Assembly: GCF_022458985.1 (NCBI RefSeq)
Contig: NC_061774.1
Span: 10,034,616 to 10,098,615 of the forward strand
DNA from: Mugil cephalus
Taxonomy: Eukaryota; Chordata; Actinopteri; Mugiliformes; Mugilidae
Length of the DNA stretch: 64,000 bases
Direction: 5' to 3'
Made by a program: the position numbers and the translations under genes. Under the pieces are notes generated by a model that saw only the letters and a list, made by a program, of their open reading frames with translations, was not told the origin of the DNA and did no database searches. Of the stretch, positions 25,425 to 36,424 are shown one piece after another; the first letter of the stretch is position 1, and the number at the start of each line of letters is the position of its first letter.

Positions 25425-25909
25425 CATATATATATATAACAAGTAATAAAACCAAATTTTAACAAACTGGCGCAGCTAAGCAACATGTGGAGACTGGCAC
25501 CTAGTCAAAGCTATGCCACAATTAGAAGACATTAGGACATGCTGCAACAAAGTGGGCTGAAGTTGTATTTTCATAAGCCGACACTTGCTGATAACGCTGA
25601 TTAAAACAAGGAGTCGCACCCTAAACCCGGCTTTTTAAAAGCATGCAACAAGAATTTCACACCACGCAACAACCCGTGAAACGGACTCGCATCCAACCGA
25701 GGCTACCTGAGGGTTTCACACAGACCTGTCATGGTGAAGACTCCCACCACCACGCTGATCCCTCTGTTGCCCAGCAGAGTGACCTCTGTCCGGTCTGCCT
25801 GGCTGCTGTCCGCCAGCCGCTTGGACTTCATGGACGCCCACATCCCGGTGCCCAGCACCATCAGGTAAAAGATCACCATCACCACCAGTCCTGGGACGTT
25901 CAGGCTCAT
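19523..25909 (-). CDS. High-affinity choline transporter 1-like (SLC5A7 family)
   Basis: Eight minus-strand exons: 25726-25909 (ATG at 25909), 24926-25039, 24561-24716, 22869-23017, 22545-22688, 20453-20606, 20163-20380 and 19523-20080 (TGA at 19523). All junctions are GT-AG with matching phases, giving 558 residues. SLC5A7 is the Na+/Cl--dependent choline uptake protein of cholinergic terminals, in the sodium:solute symporter family. Family blocks: [19 protein letters not shown], then [36 protein letters not shown] across the exon 6/7 junction, and [19 protein letters not shown]. Multiple hydrophobic helices run throughout. I chose MSLNVPGL as start because it aligns with the SLC5A7 amino terminus; a methionine 30 codons upstream is less likely. 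The sequence is diverged from the canonical CHT1 I remember, so it is probably a fish-retained paralogue, not the canonical slc5a7. Introns hold a Penelope-like relic and an inverted-repeat element. Confidence 0.85.
20876..22118 (-). mobile_element. Decayed Penelope-like retroelement fragment
   Basis: The element sits in the intron at 20607-22544 of the choline transporter-like gene. Matching termini, GGGCAACTGGACTTGTAGAA near 20880 and its inverse near 22090-22116, face each other. Between them, on the minus strand, is reverse-transcriptase-like sequence with the motif [16 protein letters not shown] and a YVDD-like catalytic box, followed by a segment of the type [16 protein letters not shown] seen in Penelope-like elements. 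It is truncated and broken, with no intact coding region, so it is an old fossil copy. Another repeat appears to lie inside it at about 20960-21240. An isolated end fragment of the same family lies at about 48204-48400. Confidence 0.75.
20960..21240. repeat. Palindrome-rich short repeat
   Basis: The motif GACTAGGCGAAATGA or a close variant occurs directly at about 21134 and 21219 and inverted at about 21169. GATATC or ATATCTGTAA words recur between the copies. The arrangement looks like a small foldback or miniature DNA element inserted in the Penelope-like relic. It has no coding content and I could not name the family. Confidence 0.5.
23308..24414. mobile_element. About 1.1-kb inverted-repeat non-autonomous element
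   Basis: The left end reads GTCATTCCTACTATTC followed by a duplicated CTACTATTC and GGTGCCAT. The right end reads ATGGCACTGAATAGTAGGAA then TGAC, its imperfect inverse. Inside, a unit containing CTGATATGAGGT and GTCCACC recurs two to three times from about 23800 to 23930. No coding frame is seen. It lies in the intron between exons 3 and 4 of the choline transporter-like gene. Confidence 0.65.
25388..25438. repeat. (GT)n microsatellite followed by (TA)n
   Basis: About 16 GT dinucleotides run into TATACATATATATATATA. It lies in the first intron of the choline transporter-like gene. Confidence 0.95.
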
Positions 25910-26870
25910 CGTGGAGCAACCAACAACTAAGACCGGTAGCAAAAATAAAACAAAACAAACAAAAAAAAAAACAATAGTCAAACACGGTGTCACTGTCACA
26001 CGATCAACCTCGGACGAGTGACAACATATCGCTAAAGCCGTATTCGCACGAGAGGACTAGTTCTACCCGAGGACGCCTTGTGATTCAAATCGGTCTCTGT
26101 AAGTCACGTGAGTGACATGCCCCCCCCCCCTCCCCTCCCCGTCGCCATTTTCGATGCTTACCGGGGTATAAATAAAACGTGAGCAGAATTAAGGGGAGGT
26201 TGTATGGAAACATCTGAACAGGGGTTTGCTGGTACCACTCCTGAAAAGAATATAGAAAAGCATTATAAAGATAAACTAAAGATCTTCACTTGATTGCATC
26301 TGACAGCTGGGCTGCCCTCACAAGCATTAAATGTTTGAAATCCTGCAGACAAGGTATCATCTTCAAAATGCATCAAAACAATATACAAACTGTGCAAACG
26401 GGATGTGTCCGTATGTTTTATTTGGGTTTTTGCAAATGCAGTGTTGAGGGAAATGAGGAAGTTGACATACATTTCACCAGCAGAAAAAAAAACATGAAGG
26501 AATCTCATTTGACTAGGTTTTCAGTTTTGAATTGTCCACTCTCCCAACACACCCTCGGACTGAGGAGCAGTTCCTGGTAGAAAACATATAAAGTCATAGG
26601 TTATATTGGTTTAACACTTAGTACTTGAAAAACAAATATACGTTTTACACGCTTCAACACATTGTCACATTTCAACAGTATTATAGGATTAAATATCTGG
26701 ACTATGTTCAATGGACCAGTTCTCTGCTTTGAACCTATCATTTCCACGCATAAAGTCAAACAAAAGGTGTGCTTGACCTCTTTTTTCCAAACTCACAAGG
26801 TGACTGCACAGATAACTGCAACAGAAAACAAAGTAAATAATTAACAAAAAAAAAAATGTAAGGACAGGCT

Positions 26871-27175
26871 CAGCACTGATGCCTCAAAGCGAGAATGTCT
26901 GGGTTCGAGTCTGTCTCTGGCCATTCTGGGTGGAGTTTACATGTTCTCCCTGTGTCTGCGTGAGTTTTCTCCGGGTACCTCCAAAGACACGCTCGTTAGG
27001 TTAACTGGTGACCCTAAATTGACACTGAGTGTGAATGGTTGTTTGCTGGACTGGGATATACCGGTAATTTGTCCAGGGTGTACCCCGCCTCTCGCCCCCT
27101 TAAAGAGATAAGCTCCAGCAACTCCCCGTGACCCCAGTGAGGATAAGCAGTAGTAGAAGATGAGATGAGATTATG
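26871..27175 (+). mobile_element. Teleost interspersed repeat, SINE-like, copy 1
   Basis: The copy starts GCACTGATGCCTCAAAGCGA, contains GGGTTCGAGTC (tRNA B-box-like), GGAGTTTACATGTTCTCCCT and CCAGGGTGTACCCCGCCTCT, and ends near GAGATGAGA. The word order matches a very abundant fish interspersed repeat. A second copy in the same orientation lies at 38609-38946. It is non-coding. I recognise the family by its phrases but not by a database name. Confidence 0.7.
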
Positions 27176-28035
27176 AGGGCACTTTAGGTTGAGTTGTAGC
27201 AGGAACCAAGAAGGAAGTGGTCTTGGTCCTGAAGGTTCCCTTAATTTTGTCACGACACTGAGGCCTGAAGCAGAGATTTCAATTGTTACAATACATCAAA
27301 ATTCCTCTGAAATATTAATTTTAATTATTAATTAAAAGTTTTAATTAACTACTATTGTCACTTTAGGTTTGGTAAGACTGAAGTTTGATTCATTGTTTAC
27401 TTTGCCTATTATTCAGTGACAAGAAAGAGAACAAGAACATATGATGGAAAGGTTTTATATTTACTTCTCTTATATATACTGTCTGTATTTGCTGAGTTCA
27501 TAACAAGTGAAAATAAGTTCAGCAGAAGTTCACCGAAGTTCACCGAAAAGTTCATAATAGCATTGCGTTACATTTTCTATGTGTAGATGTGCAGACTGTC
27601 TAGTTGTCTTCTTGAATAAGACTCAAGAAATGGAAAGTACACTTGCACCAGATCCATGTGGAATGAACGTGAGCGTGGACTATAAAACTTGTTGTCACCC
27701 AATATTCGGGGTGACATACTCTCTGGGTTTTACTCTGTGCGTGTGTCTCCTTCTGTGCAGAATATTTGCAAATAAACCAAACAACAAATAACAAAAGTGA
27801 TCACTGAGTCTGAATCATTACTGACTTCTCAACAACCCTCACTTGTTGAATTTTTCCATGACAAAAGAACAAAAGGAAACCAGTGACATTTGATAGATAA
27901 AAGACATTTTAACAAGAAGTATTAGAAGCACACATGAGTAGACATGATCAGCTCACGGAGACTCAGTTAGGGGTCCCTGTAAATGGCTTTGCCTTCTCCA
28001 AGAGGGAGTCTGCAAGCTTCACATTTGCTTTGGAG

Positions 28036-28095
28036 AATCAGAATCAGAATCAGAAAAAAATAAAATAAAATAATTATTTATCCCTAAGGGGCAAT
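28036..28095. repeat. LINE 3'-tail-like fragment
   Basis: Repeated AATCAGAATCAG words and an A-rich stretch lead to TTTATCCCTAAGGGGCAATT, which resembles the conserved 3' end of some fish LINEs (the TTTATTGATCCC...GGGAAATT type). A similar short tail lies at about 62096-62135. Both are too short to classify further. Confidence 0.35.
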
Positions 28096-29412
28096 TAAGT
28101 AAGGACTAGTGGTAATGTGAGTGACCTCAAGTTTGTGAAGCTCAAAATATCTGCATTAATAGTCTACTGTGAGTAGCTGCTCTTTCTTGTTTGTGTCGTA
28201 GATGAGGACATCACTGTCTAAAGTAGAATTACAAATAAGCGTAAAAACAGTACTAAGTGCAGTGTACTGTGAGTTGTTTTGTCTCCTGACCATATTTACT
28301 AGTAACAGCCACTCTGTTTGCTGTATCACAGCCAGATTCATGTTTGCAAACACTGGCTAAGACAATTTAACTCAGGGTCAGTGGCTGACTTAGGCTGTAA
28401 TGTAGTCAGGGTCAGATTTTAGGAATCAGAATAAAATAACAAACCTGATTGACTTACCTGTTTGAACTGTTAGAGGATTGTTAGAAATTCTGGGTGAATT
28501 TGTGGAAGGAAACAACAGGTTGACTTCAGTCATCAGAAAAGGAGTCTTATGACTGAATGATTCATGTAGGAGATGAAGAGATGGCCTTAATACTTAATGG
28601 CCTTGATACTTAATATAAATCAAAAACATACCTACAACTTTTGCCATTCTTATTAGAAGTCAGACAAATTGAAAAGAATAAAGACCAAGATGCGCTGGAG
28701 CTTCGTCATGTTACTATAGACATTTAATATAAACTCAGATAAAACAAGTTTCTGCAGGTTTCAGCATCCTGGTGAACCCATAGCACAGTCAAAATAAAAT
28801 TATCTTATCTTTTATATGTACTTGAAGCTGTGGGTCAGGGATAGGACAAATTGTATATATATATATCTCTTCTTTGTACGAGTACATACACAGCAGGACA
28901 GCCATCCTGCTAATTTCTGTGACTGTGCTGCTGAACATTTACACAAATAAAGAGTCAACAAGATTACACTGGTACCCTACAGAATGTACAGTTATGCGGA
29001 TAATCTATTGATGTAAAAGTAGAAAAGGTTTTACGCAGAAAGAATGGGAAGGATTTCATTACTGTTAAGCTACATAGAATGCACAAATGACTAATTAAAG
29101 CTTAGGTTTCAATTATTCTGCAATTATTTCTTCGCATAAAAACTGAGAAGGAACAAAGCTGTTCTCATTAGGGGTCAGAGACGGCTCATAAAGTATTATT
29201 CTTGATAAAATACATAAAATATCAGCTGCCTTATTTGGGGAAAAAAAGACTCGTGGGCTAACGAGGTTGATAATGTTGGCTTTGAAATACCTGGAGAACA
29301 GAGTGTACATAGGAGAAACTCCACTTCCTGATTTCGGCCGTGGGAGGCAGTAATTGTAACTCACGTCTGCGCGCAGGCGCAGTGGCTCTTCGCACAACCG
29401 CAATAAGCAAAC

Positions 29413-32400
29413 ATGGCGGCCGCCGTCGACAGTGTTGTGAAAGTGTAAGTTTACCTTTATTTATTGTAAAAGTAAAACCACTCACTATACAGAATGGAAT
29501 GTTTAAGGGTTTGCTTATCACGTTACTACATAGGGCGGAAATTTGTACACACCGCATCCTTGGTGTTAAATACGACAATTGTCCCAAGAGAGTAACGTTG
29601 CTACGGTTAGCTTGTTAGCTATGGGGAAAACAAGAGAGACAAACCTTTTCTGGAGCTGCGTTTTGGACCCTATTTATGACTAACTCCGATGCCTGTGGGT
29701 TTATTTAAAGCAACACACTGTACCCGACCATTTGTATTTAGCCGCTTGAAGCTGAAAGTTAATTCTTCGGCGTCCTGAAGGGTTGGCGGGCGCTTTGTTG
29801 TGACGAGCGACTTGCTAACAATCAACCTTTTGTTCTGACACCGCTCCATCGTTACCGTGAAGGCTGGCTAGTATCACCGAACCAGGCGTTTTTTCTTCTG
29901 TAAATAAATAAACAAACAAGTCAAAGTCTGTGAACAATACGACACGGCAATGCTAACCATTGTTTCGTGAGCAGCTGAGGGAAAAGACTGTGTTTCTGAG
30001 GAAAAGGCAACACTCTGATATGAATAATTATTCATTTAGGTACACCGAAGATGGCTGCCGCATTATGATACTACTGTAATACTATGGGCCTTACGAAGCG
30101 GGTGAAAAGACCTTTATGAATTACATAAGGCATTTAAGTATTATGGCCAAAGTAGCAGATGGAAGCGGTGGAGCCATATTCGTTCAAGTCTATGTGATTT
30201 TAACCTGAGTGCCCCTTTTCTACACAGGCATGCTAATAGATTTGCTGGAAAAATTGCCCGGCAAGTTGTTAAATGTTGATGGATCAGAAATAAAGAATTG
30301 CATTTCATATTGCCAGATAAAAATTTCAGGCTTGTAACACTGTAACCAATACGTCATCTGTTGACCAGAAAACACCTACACAAAAATTTATGTTCTTTGT
30401 GTGTGTAATGGTTAAAGTTTAGTTTTAACCCAAGAGTGAAATACGTCTTGAGAACACGTCCCGTGACACATGGTACTTTATGATATTTATTTCACACCTT
30501 GTTTAATACTTAATTAAACGAAGTTATTTACCCGCTCTACACCTTTGGCGTTTCAGGCTGGGGGAGCAGTATTACAGAGATGCCATGGAGCAGTGTCATA
30601 GTTACAACGCTCGCCTGTGTGCTGAGCGCAGCATCCTCATGCCTTTCCTGGACTCTCAGACCGGCGTGGCTCAGTCCAACTGTTACATCTGGATGGAGAA
30701 GAGACACCGGAGCGCAGGTACGTTAGGATTCGTGCTAAATGATGATTTCGTGAAAAGTGCTCTGCAGGCTGCAATGAAATGAATAGAACGGGTGTCGAAG
30801 ATTTTTTTTTATTTAAAATGATTTCTAATATTTTAGCTATTGTGTGGAATAGTGATGATCAAGATAATATGTCGCGTATCAAATACACAACACCTTTGAA
30901 GACGCAAAATTACTTGTTTTTTGGTACAGGTTTTTTACCGTAGAACACACCAAAACTTTCTTCACCTGTTGTTTTATTTTAATTCATTCTTTTTCTCCTG
31001 CGTCACATCAGGTGTAGCTCCAGGGCAACTGTACACCTACCCAGCCCGTCGCTGGAGGAAGAAGCGGCGTTCTCATCCCCCCGAGGACCCCCGATTGGCC
31101 TTCCCACCTCTTAAAGCAGGTACCAGTTTTGGGTGCAACAACTCTCCTTATCACAAACACATTTGAGAGTCTGAATTTATTTGTGCCAGTTGAACTTCAT
31201 CAGGAACGGTTAGAACTGTGTGTTTGCAGAGTATTGTTTTGTAAATCCGTGAATTAACTTGTACGTTTGTGTTTGTGTTTTTATGTCATGTCATTGCATG
31301 CATTACTGTTATGCTTGTGTGTGCAGCAGATTTAGAACTAGGTCTGAAGCGTGAAGCGTTGGGAGCAGTGGATGGCAGCAGTTTGGAGGCTCTGCTGAAA
31401 GGGGAGCCCCTCGATAGGAGGAGCGGCGTGTCAGAGCTGCGCGGGCCGGAGGACGATCCGGCCACGGTGGAGCCTCCTGCTACATCGGCTGCCACTCACA
31501 CATCCTCTGGGCGCATCCGTAAGGTCAGGCTCAAAGCTGGCTGAAGGCTAATGTTTCCCGTGATTGCAGTGGTTTCTGAACAGCACACATGTATCCCACC
31601 GGTGTTATAAGTACAAAGCCTGCTTACTTCAGCACAAGTCAGTGGGCTGCATTTGTAGAACAAGTTAGCTACTTTAGTTACCTTTTTTTTTTTTTTAATC
31701 ATTGCTCTTTGAGTTTTAAACTTTCTCATTTTTTACAAGTGTTAAGCTATTAACTGATGTATTTTATGCTGTACGTCAGCATTTTATTCTGTTTTATCTT
31801 TAGCCTCATTAGAAGGAGAAATATGTTAATTTAGAGGATGTGATACCAGCATTGATGTGAACATGTTTGACTCAGACACAACTAAACATCTCTAATTAAC
31901 GTCTCCTTACAAGGCTAAACATTTAATGCCAGTTACTGATACTGATAGACTTGATATATTTTTCTCAACAAGTAGAATTATCCAAGACTAATCTGAACAT
32001 GATTAGTATCTGCATTTATGTTGGTCATAAGAAATTTCAGTGTTTTTCAGTGTCAACAACCTTAAAGTTAAGTTTCTACAAATCACTGGGCTCTGTGAGC
32101 TCTGTAGCTCTAGAATAAAATAGAGTTGATAGTTCTCTAACTGATGTGCACACTCTCACTGCAGAGAGTTCTGGACCACGATGACTATTTGGATGATCTG
32201 GATGACGAAGACTTTGAGGATGAGACCCCCAAGAGACGAGGCAAGAGCAAGTCCAAGGTGAGCACCTGTTGACTTGTGGAGTCGGTTTCATTAAACATCG
32301 TGGTTCAGAGATTTTTTTTTTTTTTTTATTTCAACCTTTTCTGTCTGTATTGGAAAAATGGAAAAACAGACAAACACAGTTTCTGCTACATTTAGCCGTG

Positions 32401-35400
32401 CTAATTCTCAGCCTTCTCTCAACCACAATATACATGATTTTTAGTGCAAATTCTCCTCTTAGCCTGATGCAGCCAGAGTCAGTTATTATCACTGGTAACA
32501 TGCCATTTCTTTCTGGAGCGTGTTTCAACAGATAAATAAATACCTCTGCATGTAATTGGATGTCCTGTAAGGATTAATGAAAGTATTCTGATTCTCTTCT
32601 GTCCATCACCACAGATCAGCTGACCTTTGCTGACTGACAGACCCATTTTGAATGAAGTGTTTTTACCAAACCGAGCTGCATTTTGTTCCTCAATGTTTCA
32701 CAAAACTGATAAAATTAAGTTATGTCGTTTTAGTTTTACTATGTGTCTCAACGGGTTGAATGGGTTCTTTAGGGTCGCAGTGATAAGAATGGCAAGAAGA
32801 AAACGGAAGCTGCCGCTGCAGCGCTGGAGGAGAGGGATAAACCGTACGCCTGCGACAGTGAGTAGCGGCTTTCTTTGTAACGTCTGTGTGCATCATGCAT
32901 GTTGGCAAGAGAGGCTTTTGCTTTCCCCTTTGAAAGACAAAGAGAAGCCTTCTTCCATGTACGGCGCAAGCTTTAAGACCCCACCTGGAACTAATGTTTG
33001 ACAGCATAGAAATTGGAAATGTTTCTCTAGTGGATGCGTGGTGTTTTTTTGTTTTTTTTTTTCCCCCCGTTGGTTTGTTTTTTTCCTCACTGAGATGCTG
33101 CTCCGTGTGCGCTCTGTGGCTTCCTGTCGGCCGAAGCTAACTCTGCAAATGCTCACCTCTGCGGCTTGAGGTTGCTAGTGTGTCCGGCAAAAGTGAATAA
33201 TGTTAAGAAATAATCGGCTTCAGGGGGACGAATGTGGCACCTCCTCCTTGGGGTTTCAACTTGGGCCTTTTTTGGCGCTAGTTCGAATCAGCCGCCATCA
33301 CTGTAACACTCTTGTATGACCGTGTGTGTGTGTGTCAGTCTGTGGGAAGCGCTACAAGAACCGTCCCGGCCTGAGCTACCACTATACACACTCTCACCTG
33401 GCCGAGGAGGAGGGCGAGGACCGCGAGGAGATCGAGGCACCACCCACTCCTCGCCAGCCTGAGGAACAGAAGAGTGAGTCACTCTCTTGTACTGAGAGAG
33501 AGACAGAGAGAGAGAGGGGGGTTGTTGCATGCTGTGTAGCATGTGTGTGTTTGTTCAAGGGAAGTCTCTCTCTCATTCTTTTTGTTTTTTTCTTTTTGTT
33601 CGGCTCTTTTCATTTTTTTTGATTTTCCTGCTTTTGAATCTCGATTTTGGGATTTGACTCGATGCCTCTGAAACAGTTGGGACTCCTGATTTTTTTTTTT
33701 TTTATTTGCTTTTTGTTTTTTTTTATTATTATTATTTTTATTTATTTTTTCAGCATATCATACCACAATTTTTCCCCCCCGAGCGTATCCATTACATTGC
33801 TGTTGTTTTTACTTTGTGCACGACGACATCGTCTTAGCAAATACATACAACAAGTGCGTTTGGTCAGTTGTCGCTCATCTATTAGTTGGGATCATGATTC
33901 AATCATCAGTGAATTACAGAGATTAATAAAAAGACGTTTGCAGACATGACCAGGTTTGTACTTCAGATTAATTTGTGAGCTGTATTACATTTACACAGTC
34001 AGTACGTTTACATGCACATGAAAAAAACGAATGATCTCCTTAATCTGCCTTTAACTGGACGACTGTCAACACGTTAGTCCGACTGAAATGTGAGTTCTTC
34101 TCATCCGATTAAGACTTCCAGATAATGCAATTGGAAATGCATCTTAATTGGACTTAAACAGGATAACACGTGTGCACATGTTCCGCAACTGCTGCGCTGG
34201 CGTATGACCACGGTCAAAGAAGAAGAAGAAGAAGCCACCTGAGGGATAGCGCAGCATAAGCAGCGTACACATCACATACGAGATTATAAAATGTATTATT
34301 ATCCATCTTGTTGTTGTTTGAAATGCCGCTCTGTTGCATTAGATTCTAGGTGTTTATTATATGACGTAATAGATCAACCAGGGTCGTATTAGCCTGCTGA
34401 AAAGACACACATCACCACCCAGTGTGGAAGAGGAGCAGGACATGCTCGAATCATTCATTCAATTCATTCAGAAAGTCGAATTTTGAGCTCGATTAAGCTG
34501 TGCATGAAAACTACTGAGTGACTCTTCAGTTTTGATATGTCCACCTGGAAGAAGACGATTTTTTTTAACTGGTTTACCATGATATCTTGAAGAGGCTATT
34601 TTAATGTGCACTGAATACTTTTTTCACTCATTCCTCTGTTTAGCCACTAAGAAGGGTCCCAACGGTCTGGCTCTGCCCAACGATTACTGTGACTTCTGTC
34701 TGGGAGACTCCACCTTAAACCAGAAGACTGGCCAGTCAGAAGAGCTTGTGTCCTGCTCAGACTGTGGTCGCTCAGGTATGAACCCGTCCATTCCTGCCCA
34801 TGTTACTCAGTTTAACACAGAAACTGAGTCCTGTTACTTTACACACCTGTATTTCCTTATTGTATGCTTTCGCTGTTTAAGAGGGCTTTTGGGATAAACA
34901 CTAAACCGTTTTTTTTTTTTTTTTCAAATGTGACTCGACCTGTTTGGTGAACTCCGCTACAAACAGACGCAGAGTCACTGAACTCTTAAACGATTCTCTA
35001 CCAGCTCCAATTAGGCAATTAGCTGTAGTTTGCTAGAGCGGATAAACACCTTTTGTGGTTGTGATTTCAGTCTAAAAAGGGATAATACACCCTTAAAATA
35101 ATTAACCCTTTAGATGCTTAGTGTTTCTTTGTCATATGTCTACTTACGGCTGCTAACCCATGAACGGACCGTCACTGTGGAGTCGTGGCCGTACAGTGGT
35201 TCTTACGTTTTCTCCCTCCTCTCCCCGCAGGCCACCCGACGTGCCTGCAGTTCACACCAGTGATGATGGCCGCGGTGAAGACTTATCGCTGGCAGTGCAT
35301 CGAGTGCAAGTGCTGCAACGTTTGTGGCACCTCAGAGAACGACGTGAGCCTCTCTTTAACTGACACCCCGCTGCTCGGTTTGTTTTCCGGTCTCGTCAGC

Positions 35401-36424
35401 GGACTGATCATGTTGTTGTGCTTTCACAGGACCAGCTGCTGTTCTGTGACGACTGTGACCGAGGCTACCACATGTACTGTCTAACTCCACCCATGACTGA
35501 ACCGCCAGAGGGTGAGTTAACATTTTACCGCTCAAGTTAACGGAATCAAAGGACGTTAAGCAAGCTCTCAGAAGTCTTCACTACAAATGAAGGAGGGAAT
35601 TTCAAGCTGCATATATTAGCAGTTGAACATTTATATTTGTGCCACATCTGAATTGTTAAAATAATGTAGTTAAGATGATAGAAGAAGTGATCTTTAACCC
35701 TTTTACTCTTTTAAAATAGATTAGGTTAAATAGGTTAATTTTTGTTTCTACGTCCTGCTTCACTTTCAACAATGGCGACTAAAACTTTCGCCAAAGACTA
35801 TTCATACAAATGTTTGTATCTCCCAACCTCCCCAGTTAATCTTTGCTTCCATCCTTATTTATCCAAAACAATCTGTCCGATAATTGTGGAGATGTAGAAG
35901 CAGCCGGAAACACTAAAGTAGAAACACACTAAAACCAAGTGGACCAATCGCAGCTCTTGTGCGCTATGTTGCCTTGAGGCGTAGTTACATTTCTGGGCAG
36001 GTGCACATCAGACTGCGACCTTAAGGTCTGCGAAAATTGACTTGGAGGTATAAACTGAGCATTAGGTACAAAAGTGTCCACTTCAGAAACAGCATAAAAA
36101 TAATTTTTTCCAAAAAATATCATATGAACATGAGCTAGTCTGTATTTTCAGTAATAAAAATGTGTTATTTAATGAACAAATTGTGTCAAAGTGTCAAAAC
36201 AAGAGACCCTATCGATTCAGCACTAGAGGAATCTTTCCTAAATTAGACTGAATGTGCGAATGTTTTCCATTAAAGAAAATATGTCCACATGAAAACCTCC
36301 GGTCGTCACCGTCTCACTGTCCCTTGTCTGTCGTCCAGGGAGCTGGAGCTGCCACCTGTGTCTGGCTCTGCTGAAGGACAAAGCCTCCATATACCAGCAG
36401 AACCAGGGCTCTGCCCCCGAGTGA
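29413..36424 (+). CDS. dpf2: DPF2 (BAF45D, requiem): double PHD finger subunit of BAF chromatin remodelling
   Basis: Eleven plus-strand exons: 29413-29444, 30557-30717, 31012-31119, 31327-31523, 32165-32257, 32773-32857, 33339-33473, 34644-34775, 35231-35343, 35430-35511 and 36339-36424. They give about 407 residues (human 391). DPF2 is a nuclear BAF (SWI/SNF) subunit whose tandem PHD fingers read acetylated or acylated histone H3. Seen here: the requiem N-terminal domain ([20 protein letters not shown], then [19 protein letters not shown]); an acidic stretch, [20 protein letters not shown]; one C2H2 finger at about 223-246 ([20 protein letters not shown]); then two PHD fingers from CDFCLGD (about 285) through [14 protein letters not shown] to SWSCHLC, with all zinc ligands apparent. 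The start follows AACATGG. Exon 4 has a tandem CAGCAG acceptor. The 3' UTR probably ends after AATAAA at 38004-38009. Confidence 0.95.
34000..34516. mobile_element. Miniature inverted-repeat transposable element in dpf2 intron 7
   Basis: The left end CAGTACGTTTACATGCACA (34000-34018) is matched by an imperfect inverted right end, TGTGCATGAAAACTACTG (34499-34516). Subterminal CGATTAAG/TAATC-type words face each other too. The length is about 517 bases with no coding frame. The ends resemble a MITE family common in teleosts. A GAA triplet run lies at about 34218-34234. Confidence 0.65.

Larger units (their letters stand above)
25910..29412. other. Divergent intergenic region between the choline transporter-like gene and dpf2
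   Basis: The two genes point away from each other across 3.5 kb. Contents: the transporter's 5' flank, with a C-rich tract at about 26120; an interspersed repeat copy at 26871-27175; a short LINE-tail-like segment at about 28036-28095; a small (TA)n run at 28850; and the GC-richer dpf2 promoter and 5' UTR immediately before 29413. No gene is supported. The frame at 27579-27791 lacks splice context or recognisable motifs. Confidence 0.5.

Noticed and set aside
27579-27791. 70-codon frame with a hydrophobic C-terminal segment
   Set aside because: No recognisable family, no splice context and a repeat-like neighbourhood; a gene cannot be supported.
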